Source of the DNA: Gammaproteobacteria bacterium
GTDB taxonomy: Bacteria > Pseudomonadota > Gammaproteobacteria > Pseudomonadales > Azotimanducaceae
Assembly: GCA_009841635.1 (NCBI GenBank)
Contig: VXLJ01000046.1
Span: 19,280-83,279, forward strand
DNA length: 64,000 nt
Direction: 5' to 3'
The translations under genes were made by a program, and so were the position numbers. Below are positions 47,718 to 57,874 of this stretch, one piece after another; position 1 is the stretch's first letter; each line of letters begins with the position of its first letter. Under the pieces are notes generated by a model. The model was not told where the DNA came from, made no database searches, and saw nothing but the letters and a program-made list of their open reading frames with translations.

Positions 47718-50700
47718 CTGACTCTCATTCACGCCATCCGTGGTCCCGCACTAACACAAGCGGAGCTGCAGCATGTAACGGCTGAACTCAGTGCGCGGCT
47801 TGGTTCGGCTGGACCAGAACTCTATGCCGAATATGTGCACTTGCTTGAACTGGAGTACGAGTTAGATGAAGCAGCAGCAGCAAAGGCGGTGCAGCTGCTG
47901 GATTACGAGACGGGTGGCGTACAGCGGGACCAAGTAGCTTCGTCACAGTTCACCGTCGTCCCTCGACTTGGCACGATTTCGCCGTGGTCGTCTAAGGCCA
48001 CCGATATTTTCAAACTATGCGGGCTGCACCAGGTTCGGCGGGTAGAACGGGGTGTGCGTTGGTGGTTCGAGCCGCCGGATGACCTTGAACGGCTCTTAGA
48101 GATCTCGCTTGAGCTGTTTTTTGATCGTATGACGGAAACGGTTCTGCGATCGGAGTCATACAGGGAGGTCTTTAAAACTTTCGCGAGCAAACCTATCCAA
48201 TGCATCGAGTTAGGCGATGCGCCGATTGAGGTCTTGTCCGCAAGTAATCAAGCGCTTGGATTAGCGCTCTCCGCTGACGAGATCGAATATCTGGTGGCGT
48301 TGTATGGTAGCTTAGAACGAGATCCAACGGACGTCGAACTCATGATGTTTGCGCAGGCGAATTCCGAGCACTGCCGCCACAAAATCTTCAACGCGACCTG
48401 GGAAGTCGACGGTAGGACTGAGTCCCGCACGTTGTTTCAATCCATCCGGCATACGGCCGAAATCAAACAATTCGCTGGTTTGCGTAGCGCGTATGCGGAC
48501 AACGCAGCTGTCATCGACGGTGCTGAAACCGTTGTATTGCAAATCGAACCGGAATCTCGCATCTATGTCGATTCGCACCAGCATCGCGACGTGCTCATGA
48601 AAGTGGAGACGCACAACCACCCCACGGCGATTGCGCCGTACGCCGGTGCGGCGACAGGATCGGGTGGTGAGATACGCGATGAAGGCTCGGTCGGGCGCGG
48701 ATCGAAGCCGAAAGCCGGACTTGTTGGGTTCACAACATCGCACCTGCGGCTGCAAGGAGATAACCAGCCTTGGGAAAGCGAGCTAAATCAACCTAATCGA
48801 ATTGCAAGGCCATTCGAAATCATGCGAGATGGTCCTATCGGTGCGGCCGCCTACAACAATGAGTACGGCCGACCAGCGCTGGTTGGGTACTTTCGTACGT
48901 TCGAAAGTGAGATTGCTCGAGGCGATGCTTGGGGTTACCACAAACCCGTCATGATTGCCGGCGGTGTGGGTGCGATACAGCGTGAACACATTCATGCTGG
49001 CAATCGGCACCAAGATGAAAGTGAATTACTGATCGTGCTCGGTGGTCCCGCGATGCTCATTGGGCTAGGTGGCGGTGCTGCGTCAAGCATGCGCACGGGT
49101 GCATCGCAAGAAGACCTTGACTTTGCGTCAGTTCAACGTGACAACGCAGAAATGGAACGACGATGCCAGGAAGTCATCGACCGTTGCACGGCGCTCGGCA
49201 ATGCGAATCCGATCGTCAAGATCCATGACGTAGGCGCAGGTGGGCTATCTAACGCACTGCCGGAGCTCGTGGATGATCTAGGTCGCGGTGCAACGATTGA
49301 TTTAAAGAATGTTCCAAACGTCGATCCTGGCATGTCGCCAATGGAACTCTGGTGCAACGAAGCACAGGAACGCTATGTGATTGCGCTTGAGCCAGAGAGG
49401 TTGGCGTGGTTTAAGCAGACGTGTCAACGTGAACGATGCCCGTTTGCCGTCGTTGGCAAAACCAATGATTCTGGCAGGCTCGTGGTCAGTGATCTTCAGC
49501 ATGGCGCGCTAGCTGTCGATTTGCCAATGGACGGTTTACTAGGCAAACCACCAAAGATGCATCGGGCTTATACAGAGACGCAACGAATCGGCCAAAGGCT
49601 TGTGTTAGATGAGCTTGCCATGGACGAAGCAATTCGTAGGGTATTACGGTTTCCCGCAGTTGCATCGAAAAAATTCCTTGTGACGATTGGCGACCGCAGT
49701 ATCACCGGCTTAGTCGTCCAGGAACAAATGGTCGGCGCCTATCAAATTCCTGTCGCCGATGCGGCCATCACCTCGGCTGGTTTCGACACGGACGCCGGTG
49801 AAGTTATGACCATGGGGGAGCGCTCACCGATAGCTGTTCTCGACCCTGCCGCATCGGCACGTATGGCCGTTGGCGAAGCCATCACAAACATGATCGGCGC
49901 AAAGATCCAAAGCCTTGAGGCCATCGCGCTTTCTGCGAACTGGATGGCGGCGGCGGGCACTGCGAACGAAGATCAAGCACTGCGCGAAGCGGTGCAAGCG
50001 GTTGGGGATAGGTTTTGCCCTGCGCTTGGTATTGCTATTCCGGTTGGCAAAGACAGCCTATCGATGTCGACGCAATGGGACGCGCAGAGCGTCACCTCGC
50101 CACTTACGTTGATTGTGTCGGCGTTTGCGACGATGCCAGACGTGCATGCACACAAAACGCCTGCATTAAGAAACAATGACTCTTCGCTGGTTCTGCTGAC
50201 ATTGTCGAATAAACAACGGCTAGGTGGCAGCGCTCTGGCGCAGGTGTACTCGCAGCTTGGCGAAAGACCACCAGACATTGAAGAGCCTCAAAAACTGAGT
50301 GCGATGTTCGAGATGGTGCAACGCCATCTAGACGATGGATCCATCTTGGCTGTCCACGATCGGTCTGACGGTGGTCTCATCACGACGGTGCTAGAACAAG
50401 CCATCGCAGGGCGTATGGGAGTAGAGCTCGATCTCACAGGGTCCTGGCAAGCGTGTTTGTTTAACGAGGAAATTGGCGTAGTACTTGAGGTTAACTCGAC
50501 TCACACGGACGCGATTTGTGGAGAAGCCGAAGCGGTTGGAATCTGTGCCCAGTGCATAGGGTGCACATCATCATCAAAACGGTTCAGCGTTCGTCAGGAC
50601 GGCACCTTGCTATACGAAGAGTCGCTTGTAAATTTGGAGAAACTTTGGTCGCAGACCAGCTTTGAAATGCAAAGTCGGCGCGACAACCCACGAGCTGCTG

Positions 50701-51578
50701 AAGCGGAACGAGCGCTCATCGCAATACAAGATCCTGGCGTTGCAGAACGGCTCACATATGAACCTGATGTTCGTAGTACGCCAAACATCATGGCCAAACA
50801 ACCTCTGGTAGCGATTCTGCGAGATCAAGGAGTCAATGGTCATCTAGAAATGGCAGCGGGTTTTCGTGAAGTCGGCTTTGAAGCGGTGGACGTCCACATG
50901 ACCGACTTGCTTGAATCCCGTGAAACGCTAAAACGTTTCCAAGTTTTGGCGGCATGCGGCGGATTTTCGTACGGTGATGTGCTCGGTGGCGGCGGCGGTT
51001 GGGCGAAGTCGATCTTGTATTCCGATCTCCTTCGCGGTGAGTTCACCCAATTCTTTGAGCGCGATACATTGACACTCGGCATTTGCAACGGCTGTCAAAT
51101 GCTTGCGCAGTTACGCTCGCTCATTCCAGGCGCTGAACATTGGATTACTTGGGCACCGAATGCCTCAGGTCGATTTGAAGGGCGCACGGTGCAGGTTAGG
51201 GTGAACAATGTATCGACGCCGTGGCTTGAAGGGATGGAAGATTCGCAGCTGGTCGTGCCGGTTGCTCATGGCGAAGGTCGAGCCAATGTAACGAACGAAT
51301 CGCAACTGGACTCGTTGCACTCACACAATCTCATTGCGTTGCAATACGTAGATGGCTCAGGGGCTACGACAGAGCAGTATCCGCTCAATCCGAACGGTTC
51401 ACCGCAAGGCGTCGCAGGTCTTGTGAGTGAATCAGGGAAAGCGCTGGTGGCTATGCCGCATCCAGAACGAGTATTCCGTGCAATGCAACAAACTTGGCGG
51501 GATCCAACAGAAAGAAAGACAGCGCGTTATAGTGGGTGGATTAAGATGTTCCTAAACGCGTATGAAGCTGTTAAGTAA
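47718..51578 (+). CDS. purL: phosphoribosylformylglycinamidine synthase, probable CTG start
   Basis: The single-chain PurL of gammaproteobacteria, fourth step of purine synthesis. From CTG 47718 it has 1286 residues, close to the E. coli 1295. The first conserved residues (TLIHAIRGPALTQAEL) lie upstream of the first GTG (47835), so that GTG is too late. An in-frame TGA at 47715 (the tadA stop) blocks any earlier start. GGAG at 47706-47709 is correctly spaced for CTG 47718. Later landmarks are the GTISPWSSKATDI motif, ANSEHCRHKIFN near 175-186, ETHNHPTAIAPYAGA, KIHDVGAGGLSNALPEL and a C-terminal glutaminase with GICNGCQM and MPHPERVFR. Confidence 0.9.
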   Translation: MTLIHAIRGPALTQAELQHVTAELSARLGSAGPELYAEYVHLLELEYELDEAAAAKAVQLLDYETGGVQRDQVASSQFTVVPRLGTISPWSSKATDIFKLCGLHQVRRVERGVRWWFEPPDDLERLLEISLELFFDRMTETVLRSESYREVFKTFASKPIQCIELGDAPIEVLSASNQALGLALSADEIEYLVALYGSLERDPTDVELMMFAQANSEHCRHKIFNATWEVDGRTESRTLFQSIRHTAEIKQFAGLRSAYADNAAVIDGAETVVLQIEPESRIYVDSHQHRDVLMKVETHNHPTAIAPYAGAATGSGGEIRDEGSVGRGSKPKAGLVGFTTSHLRLQGDNQPWESELNQPNRIARPFEIMRDGPIGAAAYNNEYGRPALVGYFRTFESEIARGDAWGYHKPVMIAGGVGAIQREHIHAGNRHQDESELLIVLGGPAMLIGLGGGAASSMRTGASQEDLDFASVQRDNAEMERRCQEVIDRCTALGNANPIVKIHDVGAGGLSNALPELVDDLGRGATIDLKNVPNVDPGMSPMELWCNEAQERYVIALEPERLAWFKQTCQRERCPFAVVGKTNDSGRLVVSDLQHGALAVDLPMDGLLGKPPKMHRAYTETQRIGQRLVLDELAMDEAIRRVLRFPAVASKKFLVTIGDRSITGLVVQEQMVGAYQIPVADAAITSAGFDTDAGEVMTMGERSPIAVLDPAASARMAVGEAITNMIGAKIQSLEAIALSANWMAAAGTANEDQALREAVQAVGDRFCPALGIAIPVGKDSLSMSTQWDAQSVTSPLTLIVSAFATMPDVHAHKTPALRNNDSSLVLLTLSNKQRLGGSALAQVYSQLGERPPDIEEPQKLSAMFEMVQRHLDDGSILAVHDRSDGGLITTVLEQAIAGRMGVELDLTGSWQACLFNEEIGVVLEVNSTHTDAICGEAEAVGICAQCIGCTSSSKRFSVRQDGTLLYEESLVNLEKLWSQTSFEMQSRRDNPRAAEAERALIAIQDPGVAERLTYEPDVRSTPNIMAKQPLVAILRDQGVNGHLEMAAGFREVGFEAVDVHMTDLLESRETLKRFQVLAACGGFSYGDVLGGGGGWAKSILYSDLLRGEFTQFFERDTLTLGICNGCQMLAQLRSLIPGAEHWITWAPNASGRFEGRTVQVRVNNVSTPWLEGMEDSQLVVPVAHGEGRANVTNESQLDSLHSHNLIALQYVDGSGATTEQYPLNPNGSPQGVAGLVSESGKALVAMPHPERVFRAMQQTWRDPTERKTARYSGWIKMFLNAYEAVK

Positions 51579-51736
51579 GGCGCACGACAGAAGTACCTGC
51601 AATCACCATGTATGCTGGCTTCGATACAGTAGTTGATTCACGACATTTGTCGCTTATCTGCATCCGTCTCGTAAATCTATGCTTCGACAATCTCATAAAT
51701 TTGCGCCATAGGGTCGTTTCACATGGTTGGCATGTA

Positions 51737-54700
51737 CTATGCCGCTTCTGCAAACTGCACATCTATCGTCTTACCAGACGATATTAGTACCACTAAGCCA
51801 CGATTCGCGCCACAAGCTCGTAGATACTCCGCGACTTGCTTCCGATAGTGCTGAATTGTTGCAGACGACGGATTTACATCACTCTTCCAGTCGACCACGA
51901 CATCGGGTGAACCATCGTCGTTAAATGCAATGGCGTCGGCAACGCCATAGGTCAATTCCTCGGTTTCGCCGTTGTGGTCGGACGTATAGACAGTTAATTC
52001 AGGTACAAGCCTAGGTCTGAGTGAAGCGATCTCCGGAATTGCTAAGGCACGAACTACAGTCTCGGCTAGTTCTTTCGGTTCAAGCTCTTCGACTACGTCG
52101 TCGTCGCTAAACGCTTTGAGCGTTTCCTTCAACTGCTTGGCCCGAGCAACCAAGCTTTTATCGGTGTCCGCCACTTCACCGGTAAGCACTTCTTCCAGCA
52201 ATTTGTGAAGGACATTGCCGCGTACGCGACTGCCTTGCACAAGGTCGCCTTCATCGGTTTGCGTGATCACGTTATCACCGTTATTACTTAGTAACGATTG
52301 GTTCTCGTCAACGAGAGCGATTGGTTGACTCGTGTCTTCGTCTCGACTTGGATTAATCCACTTAACGTGAGATTGTCGAGCTGATATGGCTTCACCTTCT
52401 TTCTTGAAGCCTGCCTTGGTTTGTTTATTCGTGGTTTTCGTAGATTGTTCGGTTTTAGTGTTTGAGTTTTCCGGCACCTCTAGCATTGGCAAGTCGAATA
52501 GCTTGAGCTCGACTGTTTTAAGCCAACTATCTCTTCGAGATTGTTCATACCGTGGAAGAATCAGCGTTTCGCGTGCACGAGTCACCGCGACGTAACAGAG
52601 CCTGACGCGTTCGCGTTCGATTTCATCATTTTCATCTTTTCGCTTGCACTCGTATTCGAAGGGTTCCTTGCCGAACACTTTTGTGTAGTAAGTCATGCTC
52701 GTGCGCTCAACGAAACCTCCCTGTAGTCGTGATTTCATCGACATCATATTGATTGGAATGACGATCGGCCACTCCAAGCCTTTTGCCGAATGAACGGTAT
52801 AGATGGCGACCGCATCTTCTTCTGAGTCCGGTCGACCTTCTTTTTCCTTGCCGGCTTGAGCGCCGCTGTATGCCTTTTCCCAAGCCTCACTTTGGGTTTC
52901 ACTGAAGGCTATTAATCCTTGTGTCGCAAAGCGTCGAGCAATGCCAAGAAACAAATCTACATTGGTTAATGCGCGTTCAGCTTGGTTTTGGTGACGTTTT
53001 AGAAGTATGGCTCTGACGCAGAATACATCGACAACCTCGGAAAGCAGCGCGTGCGCTGTCGTAGAGTGAATCTTCATCCGCAGCTGCTGCAACTTCGTGA
53101 TGATGTCACGTGCGAGGTCGTGTTCAATGTGTTCTACGTCGATATTGAGGCTTAACTTAGGCAATCGATCAGGATCACTTTCGTGTCTCGGCAAACTCCA
53201 CACGATATCCAGCAAGTCTTCCTCGGTTAAGCCCACAAGTGGGCCGCGCAATAGTGCGGCTAATGCAAGGTAGTCTCGTGGATTTGAGAGCACACGCACG
53301 ATGGCAATGAGGTCTTTAATCTCTTGACGCCGATAGAAGTTCTTACCCGCCTGTGTATCGATTGCGATACCACGTTTTTCCAGTGCGTCTTCGTAGTACC
53401 AAAGATCAGTCCCTTGCGGCGCGAGCAATCCGATATCCGATGCTCTGCATGGCCTTGATGTGCCAGATTTTGGATCCCGTACCTTTCGACTGCCGATCAG
53501 ACGGGCACAGGTTTCAGCGACAACATTCGATTCTTCTGCGCGTAACGCTGCGCTATCGACTTTACCCTTCGCGTTTGGTTTGGGATGTAAATCCAATGCC
53601 TCGACGGATGTCGTCTTGCACACATTTGCTTGAAACGGAAGCAGCTTCTGGAAACCCGGCTGACCTTTACTTTCAGAAAGTTCTTCCTCGAATATCTCAT
53701 TGACGTAATCTAGGATCGGCGAGAACGATCTAAAGTTCGTGCCAATGGACAAAACATGCGCAGGTTCGTGCTCGCGAAATGCGTTACGCGCCTGCTCATA
53801 AGCCTTAATATCTGCCCCACGAAATCTGTAGATTGCCTGTTTAGGATCGCCGACCAGGAACAGCGCACCTGGTTTGATTCTTCGCTTGGCCCAGTCTTTC
53901 GACTGAGGCTTCTGAGTTGGCGTCTCACCGCATAAAAGCCACAGTATTTCCGATTGATTGGAGTCGGTATCCTGAAATTCGTCAACGAGGATATGACTAA
54001 ACCGCTTTGCTAATTCATTGCGCACGCCAACGTTTTTGCGCAGCATCTCGAGCGTGTTTAGGATGAGATCGTCAAAATCCAATACAGCCATGCAACGTTT
54101 GTGTGTTTGGTATTCGTCTACAACAGGTAAACACAACGAGATTAGCTGGTTGAGAATAGTCGTAGCGGCCGCGTGCTTTAGCTCTTGCCAAGCCGTATAG
54201 CAGAGTTCATTACGTTCTTCGGCCTCGTCGCAGAGCTCGTTTATCTCATCCGCATTGATTCCGACAGGGCGACCGGCAGCTCGCCATTTTCCTAGTTTTT
54301 GGTAGGCCTTTAATTTGCCTTTACTTGTTACCAGCTGTTCGCTAAGTTGTGTCTCGAGTATGGCAAGCATCTCATCAGGTTCATCGAACGAGGAAATTTC
54401 CTCTATATATTCACTCAGCGTTTCATATTCGCGCACCATCGCAATTGTTTCGTCCTCTTGTACGGGGCTATTTGCCATAAGCGAAGAGAACGCTTCGATT
54501 GCATCGTTTAAGTCTCGCTTGTAATGGTCTAAATTAAGTAGCTCCTGATCTCTAATGTTTCGATGTTTAGTTATGGCGTCGAGTAACTCGTTCAGCAGCG
54601 TTAAGGCCTTAATACGGTCGGTTTGAATGAGTTTTTCGAGCAGGTCATTGGTTGGTGAGTCTAGTAAGTTTCGTAGCCATCGATTTTTGACGTTCGCAAA

Positions 54701-55174
54701 TGCCTCGTCCGCTTGGTCGTTGTCCAGAACAGTCGCGCCTGGATCGATGTTGGCTTCCACTGGGTAAGCAGTGCTCAGACGTTGGCAAAACCCGTGAATC
54801 GTCGTGCAGACTAAATCGTCGATAGTTTCTTGCGCGGCACTTAAGTTTGCACGTTGCTTGGCTGAGATTCCGCTCGGCCATGCCACTTGAAGCTCAGCCG
54901 GAATCTCTTCCGATGCCAGCTTGTCTACATATTCGCGTACGCGAATGAACAACTCGCTAGCCGCAAATTCCGTAAACGTGATTGCCGCAATATGTCTCGG
55001 TCGTATCCCGTCGGCAAGCATGTAGGCAATGCGTCCAGCTAAGACCGCAGTCTTTCCCGAGCCGGCGGCCGCTTCTACTAGGTACGAGTTTTTATGGTCT
55101 TTAATAGCGCGTCGTCGTGCACTGTCATCCTGCATAACTTGTCGCTTCTGAGGTGCCACTATGCTCCCTCCCAC
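51737..55174 (-). CDS. addA: UvrD/RecB-like helicase-nuclease (AddA type)
   Basis: 1145 residues from a GTG at 55174 overlapping the upstream gene by 16 bp; an ATG at 55135 is an alternative start. The Walker A is AAAGSGKTAVLAGRIA near 35-50 and the Walker B/DExx motif DEFQDTDSNQSEILW near 395-409. Helicase motifs continue with GDPKQAIYRFRGAD and VHSAKGLEWPIV. The C-terminal PD-(D/E)xK nuclease has DVVVDWKSDVNPS near 1106-1118. AddAB repairs double-strand breaks. It is convergent with purL. Its pairing with an AddB-like gene argues against RecB. Confidence 0.9.
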   Translation of the reverse strand: MGGSIVAPQKRQVMQDDSARRRAIKDHKNSYLVEAAAGSGKTAVLAGRIAYMLADGIRPRHIAAITFTEFAASELFIRVREYVDKLASEEIPAELQVAWPSGISAKQRANLSAAQETIDDLVCTTIHGFCQRLSTAYPVEANIDPGATVLDNDQADEAFANVKNRWLRNLLDSPTNDLLEKLIQTDRIKALTLLNELLDAITKHRNIRDQELLNLDHYKRDLNDAIEAFSSLMANSPVQEDETIAMVREYETLSEYIEEISSFDEPDEMLAILETQLSEQLVTSKGKLKAYQKLGKWRAAGRPVGINADEINELCDEAEERNELCYTAWQELKHAAATTILNQLISLCLPVVDEYQTHKRCMAVLDFDDLILNTLEMLRKNVGVRNELAKRFSHILVDEFQDTDSNQSEILWLLCGETPTQKPQSKDWAKRRIKPGALFLVGDPKQAIYRFRGADIKAYEQARNAFREHEPAHVLSIGTNFRSFSPILDYVNEIFEEELSESKGQPGFQKLLPFQANVCKTTSVEALDLHPKPNAKGKVDSAALRAEESNVVAETCARLIGSRKVRDPKSGTSRPCRASDIGLLAPQGTDLWYYEDALEKRGIAIDTQAGKNFYRRQEIKDLIAIVRVLSNPRDYLALAALLRGPLVGLTEEDLLDIVWSLPRHESDPDRLPKLSLNIDVEHIEHDLARDIITKLQQLRMKIHSTTAHALLSEVVDVFCVRAILLKRHQNQAERALTNVDLFLGIARRFATQGLIAFSETQSEAWEKAYSGAQAGKEKEGRPDSEEDAVAIYTVHSAKGLEWPIVIPINMMSMKSRLQGGFVERTSMTYYTKVFGKEPFEYECKRKDENDEIERERVRLCYVAVTRARETLILPRYEQSRRDSWLKTVELKLFDLPMLEVPENSNTKTEQSTKTTNKQTKAGFKKEGEAISARQSHVKWINPSRDEDTSQPIALVDENQSLLSNNGDNVITQTDEGDLVQGSRVRGNVLHKLLEEVLTGEVADTDKSLVARAKQLKETLKAFSDDDVVEELEPKELAETVVRALAIPEIASLRPRLVPELTVYTSDHNGETEELTYGVADAIAFNDDGSPDVVVDWKSDVNPSSATIQHYRKQVAEYLRACGANRGLVVLISSGKTIDVQFAEAA

Positions 55175-57822
55175 AAACTTGGAAGGTCACCTAAAAGATC
55201 GTTGGCTGCGGCTTCCTTACGTTGTCGATACCCTGTTTGCATGTTTGCCGGTAGCGCAAAGACTAAATCGTCATACTCCTGCCCCGAACCGATCCCCATC
55301 AGAGCGTTACCAGCCTTCAGGTTCTTCTTTGCAATCTTCAAGTAATTCGCAAGCGACTTCATGGCCGCAGTCGGGTCAAACAACTCCAGGCGTGTGCCAT
55401 CGAGCAGATAGAAGAGCTCTGCATTGACCTTAACGTCATCTCCAAACATCGCTTTTACTGCAAAGGTGTACAGACAGCGTTGCAGTTCCTTACCACCATC
55501 GAGATCGCCGTTCATATTCTTTGGTACAGAACCCGTCTTGTAATCGCAAACCGATACCCAAGCTTGATTCTTGGCCACATCGATACGATCGATATAGCCA
55601 TTAACGAGAAATCCGAGTTTTGGAATAACGACGACCGCGTCAGTGTCCCAGGGAGTTATTGACTTACTTCTTGGTGCGATGCCGCCAAATGGCACTTCGC
55701 CATAGGAGCTGAACTTACCAGATTCTTGTGGGTCCGTGTCGATGCCAATCTTGACTGCTTCCTTAACCTCTTCAAGAACGGCCTGCCAGACCATCGCAGG
55801 TGGTAACGCAAAAGTATCTGCCCATTCACTGGCGATCTGATTTACGGCAGCTTTGATCGCACCTGATTTCTTTTGACCAGAAGCGTTCACGAGACCTCCT
55901 TGTGCTTCTAGTCGTTTCACGACTCTATCGAGTGCGTCGTGCACGATGGCGCCAAACTCAAGCGGACCTATATCTTCCATAGGTTCAGCGTCGACATCAG
56001 GGCTAGTCAGACCGAGACCGTAGTGCCATAAGAAACCCAACGGGTTACGCAGCAACCGTGTAAACGACGTTGCAGATTGCGTACGTTCGAGTATCGCTTT
56101 AACGACTGGGTGATTGCGTCGAACCAATCCGTCGTGTGGGGTGATCTTTGTTTTTTGCCAATTGAGCCAGCATTGATTGGCTTCTTTTGCTTGTGGTGTA
56201 AGCGCGAACTCACTCGGCCGGGCGAATAGTCGGTCGGTCTCACTGAACGCGTGATCAGGTACGCGATTGCGCTGCAAGTACTCAACGGGCTCAGCTAATG
56301 CTCGACCCAGCAACGGACTTCGCCCCCTTAGTCGTCCATCTTCATCGCGCCGCGCGAGTGAAAGGTGCACCGAGGATTGGGTTGTTGCAAGAATCGTTTC
56401 AAAGTCTCGTCGGTCGGCATCCGCAACTGGTAAAGGATCGAGTTCGGTAGTAGGGATGATGTGATCGGCAAGTAGGCGATCTTCGTGTTTCGTGCGCGGC
56501 CAATGACTTGAATTGAGACCTAGCAATCGAACAAATCGTCGTGGTGCCGCAGCCAATTCGTTGGCCGACATCCAGCATGCAGAAACGCTGGGTTCCATAC
56601 CATCATTTTGTCGCAAGGTGGTGAGCGTTGTTTCTACTGCTTCTACCGGACCAGCGATGAGCGCACGCTTCCAAATTTCTCTAGCGCGACCAGCTAGCAG
56701 ATCCTCACCGGCTTGTTCCGCAATGTCCACGCCTTGTGTCAGCAGCTGCAATATGCGTAAGAGTTTCGCAACCAGATCTTTGCCAAGCATGTCTTCGTCG
56801 AACTGATCTATGGCGAGTTGCCAAGCTTCAAGAGAGGTTAGTGCAATGTCGCTTGACAAATTTCGAAGCCAATCAGATGGAAAGTCCTCAAAAGGACTGC
56901 CAACATACCCGGCAAGCGATTTGTAAAGACGTTCGATTGATTGTCGAGACAGGCCGTGAACCAAAACAGCTGCGAGCGCTGCTGCCGCTTGACCGTCACG
57001 GTTCGTTAAAACGCTTATGCCGTGGACGAAATGCAAGTCGAAATCTGCGTCTTGTTTGAGTGCATAGAAGAAATCGTCATACTCGGCCGTGGTGTTAGAA
57101 GCAATGGCGATTTCATGTGGTTTTGCTTTATCTGAGGCTAATAGGTCACGTATCCAGCGCATTGCTTCTACCGCTTCGTGTTGCGGGGTGGACGCCGAAA
57201 TCAATTCTGTAGATGGTTTGGTTGCCGGGGTTTTCGTCGTCTCAATCTCGTTAATGTCGAGCAGCCATGCAGGTACTGTTCGAGGCCCTGCAAGCCATCG
57301 CACAGTCGTTTCTCTGGCGATTGCGGCTAATAGTGGACGCCAAACGGGGGATAGTTCGGTGATCCCAACTATTTCAATCGTGCCAAAGAGGTTTTTTACG
57401 TGCGACAACTGACCAAGACTGAGCTCGACCAACTCCGTTGGTGTTTTCAAACCTGATGGCAAATGAGCTAGTACAGCTTTTTCCAATTGAGCCATAGATT
57501 GCAGACGTCGATGATCTTTAGCGCGAGCCTGTAAATCCAAGCCTGCACGCCATACTTTCCGGAGTGTGGCTGCAGTTGCGCTCACCATGCCAGGAAGATC
57601 CTTGATTTTTTCTAGTTCGTCTAGCTGTATTTCAGGTAGAACGACTGCGATTGCCTGCCGCAACGAATCGTCGTCGACCGGTCGTAAAAAGCCGCCAGCT
57701 AGTCGAGTCGCTAAGTGCTCGAATGTCAAGATCTGCAGGCCGTGATGCTGTTCGCGTGCTGCCTCAACCAGCAATTGGCTGCGTTTTAATCTGCTGTGGA
57801 CTAGCGTGGTGGTGCGGTTCAT
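55159..57822 (-). CDS. addB: PD-(D/E)xK nuclease protein, AddB-type
   Basis: 887 residues, shorter than typical AddB. It lacks a clear Walker A near the N-terminus (starts NRTTTLVHSRLKRSQL), so it would be a non-helicase subunit. The nuclease domain is C-terminal: GLTSPDVDAEPMEDIGPLEFGAIVHDALDRV near 620-650 is the RecB-family lead-in, and SVCDYKTGSVPKN near 798-810 holds the D-x-K. Members of this group in proteobacteria pair with AddA-like helicases to process DNA ends. It is first in the minus-strand pair and overlaps the helicase gene by 16 bp. Confidence 0.85.
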   Translation of the reverse strand: MNRTTTLVHSRLKRSQLLVEAAREQHHGLQILTFEHLATRLAGGFLRPVDDDSLRQAIAVVLPEIQLDELEKIKDLPGMVSATAATLRKVWRAGLDLQARAKDHRRLQSMAQLEKAVLAHLPSGLKTPTELVELSLGQLSHVKNLFGTIEIVGITELSPVWRPLLAAIARETTVRWLAGPRTVPAWLLDINEIETTKTPATKPSTELISASTPQHEAVEAMRWIRDLLASDKAKPHEIAIASNTTAEYDDFFYALKQDADFDLHFVHGISVLTNRDGQAAAALAAVLVHGLSRQSIERLYKSLAGYVGSPFEDFPSDWLRNLSSDIALTSLEAWQLAIDQFDEDMLGKDLVAKLLRILQLLTQGVDIAEQAGEDLLAGRAREIWKRALIAGPVEAVETTLTTLRQNDGMEPSVSACWMSANELAAAPRRFVRLLGLNSSHWPRTKHEDRLLADHIIPTTELDPLPVADADRRDFETILATTQSSVHLSLARRDEDGRLRGRSPLLGRALAEPVEYLQRNRVPDHAFSETDRLFARPSEFALTPQAKEANQCWLNWQKTKITPHDGLVRRNHPVVKAILERTQSATSFTRLLRNPLGFLWHYGLGLTSPDVDAEPMEDIGPLEFGAIVHDALDRVVKRLEAQGGLVNASGQKKSGAIKAAVNQIASEWADTFALPPAMVWQAVLEEVKEAVKIGIDTDPQESGKFSSYGEVPFGGIAPRSKSITPWDTDAVVVIPKLGFLVNGYIDRIDVAKNQAWVSVCDYKTGSVPKNMNGDLDGGKELQRCLYTFAVKAMFGDDVKVNAELFYLLDGTRLELFDPTAAMKSLANYLKIAKKNLKAGNALMGIGSGQEYDDLVFALPANMQTGYRQRKEAAANDLLGDLPSLWEGA

Positions 57823-57874
57823 ATGGATAGTACTTCGTTATCTAAAAACTTAGGTATATAGGAGATTTACAAGG

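Noticed and set aside
48312-48755. Open frame of 147 codons on the minus strand inside purL
   Set aside because: Antisense shadow of a conserved region of purL; no ribosome site or recognisable domain.
47835-51578. GTG 47835 as the purL start
   Set aside because: It would cut off about 39 conserved N-terminal residues that are encoded in frame upstream.
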